Assembly: GCF_052857255.1 (NCBI RefSeq)
Contig: NC_135504.1
Location: forward strand, 147,090,121 to 147,154,120
Reading direction: 5' to 3'
Source of the DNA: Amblyomma americanum
Taxonomy: Eukaryota; Arthropoda; Arachnida; Ixodida; Ixodidae
Length of the DNA stretch: 64,000 nt
In this document: in pieces, positions 60,291 to 64,000 of the stretch
How the letters are laid out: each line of letters begins with the position of its first letter
How positions within the stretch are numbered: position 1 is the first letter of the stretch
Made by a program: the position numbers and the translations under genes
Notes under the pieces: model-generated
Told to the model about the DNA's origin: nothing
The model's input: only the letters and a program-made list of their open reading frames with translations
The model's database searches: none

Positions 60291-63200
60291 GGTCTAAAAC
60301 AACTTGTTTCGTTGTATTAAGCACGAATACATGCTTTTCGCGCAGTTATAGGAGAAAAGTTTTGACGCTTATCACGTGGATACTTGTAAAACCGATGTGT
60401 TTAGATATAGCTCATTTTGGTATAAAACCGCTTGTTTCGTTGTTTTATTCAAGAATACGTGCTTTTCGCGTAGTTATAGAAGAAAAAGTTTTGACGCGTA
60501 TTGGACTTGTAAAACCGATGTGTTCAGATTTAGCTCCTTTCGGTCTAAAACAGCTTGTTTCGTTGTATTAAGCACGAATACGTGCGTTTTCGCGCAGTTA
60601 TTAGAGAAAAAGTCTTGACGCCTATCAGAGGAACACTTGTAAAACCGATGTGTTGTGATTTAGCTCGTTTCGGTCTAAAACAGCTTGTTTCGTTGTATTA
60701 AGCAAGAATACATGCTTCTCGCGCAGTTATAAGAGAAAAAGTTTTGACGCGTGTCACAGAGACACTTGTAGAACCGATGTATTCAGATCTAGCTCGTTTT
60801 GGTCTAAAACAGCTTGCTTCGTTGTATTAAGCACGAATACATGCTTTTCGCGCAGTTATAAGAGAAAAAGTTTTGACGCGTATAACATGAACACTTGTAA
60901 AACCGATGTGTTCAGATCTAGCTCGTTTTGGTCTAAAACAGCTTGTTTCGTTGTATTAAGCACGAATACATGCTTTTCGCGCAGTTATAAGAGAAAAAGT
61001 TTTGACGCGTATCAGAGGAACACTTGTAAAACCGATGTGTTGTGATTTAGCTCATCTCGGTCTAAAACAGCTTGCTTCGTTGTATTAAGCAAGAATACAT
61101 GCTTTTCGCGCAGTTATAAGAGAAAAAGTTTTGACGCGTATAAAATGGACACTTGTAAAACCGATGTGTTCAGATCTAGCTCGTTTTGGTCTAAAACAGC
61201 TTGTTTCGTTGTATTAATCAAGAATACATGCTTTACGCGCAGTTATAAGAGAAAAAGTTTTGACGCGTTTCACAGGGACACTTGTAAAACCGATGTGTTC
61301 AGATTTAGCTCGCTTCGGTCTAAAACAACTTGTTTCGTTGTATTAAGCACGAATACATGCTTTTCGCGCAGTTATAAGAGAAACGTTTTGACGCTTATCA
61401 CGTGGATACTTGTAAAACCGATGTGTTTAGATATAGCTCATTTTGGTATAAAACCGCTTGTTTCGTTGTTTTAAGCAAGAATACGTGCTTTTCGCGTAGT
61501 TATAGAAGAAAAAGTTTTGACGCGTATTGGACTTGTAAAACCGATGTGTTCAGATTTAGCTCATCTCGGTCTAAAACAGCTTGTTTCGTTGTATTAAGCA
61601 AGAATACATGCTTTTCGCGCAGTTATAAGAGAAAAAGTTTTGACGCGTATCAGAGGAAGACTTGTAAAACCGATGTGTTGTGATTTAGCTTGTTTCGGTC
61701 TAAAACAGCTTGCTTCGTTGTATTAAGCACGAATACATGCTTTTCGCGCAGTTATAAGAGAAAAAGTTTTGACGCTTATCACATGGATACTTGTAAAACC
61801 GATGTGTTTAGATATAGCTCATTTTGGTATAAAACCGCTTGTTTCGTTGTTTTAAGCAAGAATACGTGCTTTTCGCGTAGTTATAGAAGAAAAATTTTTG
61901 ACGCGTATTGGACTTGTAAAACCGATGTGTTCAGATTTAGCTCATCTTGGTTTAAACAGCTTGTTTCGTTGTATTAAGCACGAATACATGCTTTTCGCGC
62001 AGTTATAAGAGGAAAAGTTTTGACGCGTATCACATGGACACTTGTAAAACCGATGTGTTCAGATCTAGCTCGTTTTGGTCTAAAACAGCTTGTTTCGTTG
62101 TATAAGCAAGAATACATGCTTTTCGCCCAGTTATAAGAGAAAAAGTTTTGACGCGTTTCACAGGGACACTTGTAAAACCGATGTGTTCAGATTTAGCTCA
62201 TCTCAGTCTAAAACAGCTTGTTTCGTTGTATTAAGCACGAATACATGCTTTTCGCGCAGTTATAAGAGGAAAAGTTTTGACGCGTATCACATGGACACTT
62301 GTAAAACCGATGTGTTCAGATCTAGCTCGTTTTGGTCTAAAACAGCTTGTTTCGTTGTACTAAGCAAGAATACATGCTTTTCGCGCAGTTATAAGAGAAA
62401 AAGTTTTGACGCGTTTCACAGGGACACTTGTAAAACCGATGTGTTCAGATTTAGCTCGTTTCGGTCTAAAACAACTTGTTTCGTTGTATTAAGCACGAAT
62501 ACATGCTTTTAGCCCAGTTATAAGAGAAAAAGTTTTGACGCGTATCAGAGGAACACTTGAAAAACCGATGTGTTGTGATTTAGCTCATCTCGGTCTAAAA
62601 CAGCTGGTTTCGTTGTATTAAGCACGAATACATGCTTTTCGCGTAGTTATAGAAGAAAAAGTTTTGACGCGTATTGGACTTGTAAAACCGATGTGTTCAG
62701 ATTTAGCTCATCTTGGTCTAAAACAGCTTGTTTCGTTGTATTAAGCACGAATACATGCTTTTCGCGCAGTTATAAGAGGAAAAGTTTTGACGCGTATCAC
62801 ATGGACACTTGTAAAACCGATGTGTTCAGATCTAGCTCGTTTTGGTCTAAAACAGCTTGTTTCGTTGTATTAAGCACGAATACATGCTTTTCGCGCAGTT
62901 ATAAGAGGAAAAGTTTTGACGCGTATCACATGGACACTTGTAAAACCGATGTGTTCAGATCTAGCTCGTTTTGGTCTAAAACAGCTTGTTTCGTTGTATT
63001 AAGCAAGAATACATGCTTTTCGCGCAGTTATAAGATAAAAAAATTTGACGCGTATCAGAGGAACTCTTGTAAAACCGATGTGTTGTGATTTAGCTCGTTT
63101 CGGTCTAAAACAGCTTGTTTCGTTGTATTAAGCACGAATACATGCTTTTCGCGCAGTTATAAGAGAAAAAGTTTTGACGCGTGCCACAGGGACACTTGTA

Positions 63201-64000
63201 AAACCGGTGTTTAGATTTACCTCGTTTCGGACTAAAACAGCTTGCTTCGTTGTATTAAGCACGAATACATGCTTTTCGCGCAGTTATAAGAGAAAAAGTT
63301 TTGACGCGTATAACATGGACACTTGTAAAACCGATGTGTTCAGATCTAGCTCGTTTTGGTCTAAAACAGCTTGTTTCGTTGTAATAAGCACGAATACATG
63401 CTTTTCGCGCAGTTATAAGAGAAAAAGTTTTGACGCGTATCAGAGGAACACTTGTAAAACCGATGTGTTGTGATTTAGCTCATCTCGGTCTAAAACAGCT
63501 TGTTTCGTTGTATTAAGCACGAATACATGCTTTTCGCGCAGTTATAAGAGAAAAAGTTTTGACGCGTATCACATGAACACTTGTAAAACCGATGTGTTCA
63601 GATCTAGCTCGTTTTGGTCTAAAACAGCTTGTTTCGTTGTATTAATCAAGAATACATGCTTTTCGCGCAGTTATAAGAGAAAAAGTTTTGACGCGTTTCA
63701 CAGGGACACTTGTAAAACCGATGTGTTCAGATTTAGCTCGCTTCGGTCTAAAACAACTTGTTTCGTTGTATTAAGCACGAATACATGCTTTTAGCCCAGT
63801 TATAAGAGAAAAAGTTTTGACGCGTATCAGAGGAACACTTGAAAAACCGTGTGTTGTGATTTAGCTCATCTCGGTCTAAAACAGCTGGTTTCGTTGTATT
63901 AAGCACGAATACATGCTTTTCGCGTAGTTATAGAAGAAAAAGTTTTGACGCGTATTGGACTTGTAAAACCGATGTGTTCAGATTTAGCTCATCTTGGTCT
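60248..64000 (+). repeat. Irregular monomer mosaic, right part
   Basis: About 29 units, including d-e dimers at 60,373, 61,399 and 61,780. The 61.8-62.5 kb stretch resembles 2.2-2.9 kb and includes the rare TTGTATAAGCAAG and TTTTCGCCCAG variants. From 62,551 a set of markers (ACACTTGAAAAACCG, CAGCTGGTTTCG, a d-like tail and an e unit) recurs 1,282 bp (about ten monomers) later at 63,833. The window ends inside that copy. No gene is seen. Confidence 0.82.

Larger units (their letters stand above)
1..64000 (+). repeat. 129-bp satellite DNA array, whole window
   Basis: Every part of the window can be read as copies of one unit of about 129 bp. ATG-GAC-type starts recur at 4, 133, 262 and so on, and constant landmarks recur in each unit: TTGTAAAACC, AGCTTGTTTCGTTG, GAATACATGC, CGCGCAGTTATAAG and TTTTGACGCGT. 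All units lie in the same orientation; I saw no inverted unit, no inserted element and no unique spacer. Most neighbours differ by a limited set of recurring substitutions, and a minority of units are 107, 123, 126, 127, 128 or 130 bp long. Arrays of this size and homogeneity are known from eukaryotic heterochromatin and centromeres. A centromeric role is inference, because nothing in the sequence proves it. Both edges of the window lie inside the array. Confidence 0.98.

Noticed and set aside
1..64000. CRISPR array
   Set aside because: There are no short repeats separated by unique spacers. The whole 129-bp unit is repeated, variants are shared between units, and there are no cas genes.
1..64000. 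Plasmid, phage or bacterial origin iterons
   Set aside because: Iterons are short and few. About 500 copies of a 129-bp unit with higher-order structure and no bacterial gene do not fit a prokaryotic replicon.

Overview
The whole window is one uninterrupted tandem satellite DNA array. The basic unit is 129 bp and is repeated head to tail roughly 500 times on the same strand. The array runs off both ends of the window, so its true length exceeds 64 kb. I found no protein-coding gene, RNA gene, transposon, CRISPR array or unique-sequence spacer. Long, homogenised, higher-order satellite arrays of this type are a feature of eukaryotic centromeric, pericentromeric or other heterochromatic regions, so the source is almost certainly a eukaryotic chromosome. 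I cannot name the species. My hand count of a typical unit gives about 39% G+C and eight CpG dinucleotides, well above the number expected from base composition. This argues against long-term CpG methylation decay and would suit a lightly methylated genome such as many invertebrates (inference only).

Open reading frames are abundant on the + strand because 129 is three times 43. A frame that is open in one unit therefore stays open into the next, giving apparent proteins of 43-residue repeats up to 328 codons long. I treat these as arithmetic by-products of the repeat length. Frame-shifting units (-1, -2, -3 and +1 bases) and units with fixed stop codons are copied and spread as readily as the open ones.

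Layout. 1-3,099: irregular mosaic of monomer variants. 3,100-13,756: a 5,644-bp tandem duplication containing a 12-monomer, 1,539-bp higher-order repeat (HOR). 10,318-31,456: a 10,636-bp segmental tandem duplication, almost identical between copies, overlapping the previous block. 31,457-40,540: mosaic that reuses a 2.2-kb block (32,152-34,397) and a 2.9-kb block (34,631-37,506) seen upstream. 40,541-60,247: the most regular part, with nested HORs of 3,718, 2,179, 4,102 and 2,948 bp, including another 12-monomer 1,539-bp unit. 60,248-64,000: irregular mosaic resembling the first 3 kb, with a 10-monomer (1,282-bp) spacing at the end.

The organisation is what repeated unequal crossing-over or gene conversion between register-shifted copies would produce. 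Several chimeric monomers mark the exchange points directly. No previously undescribed gene system is visible. The interest lies in the array architecture, the linked indel-bearing monomer variants and the small dyad motifs inside the monomer.
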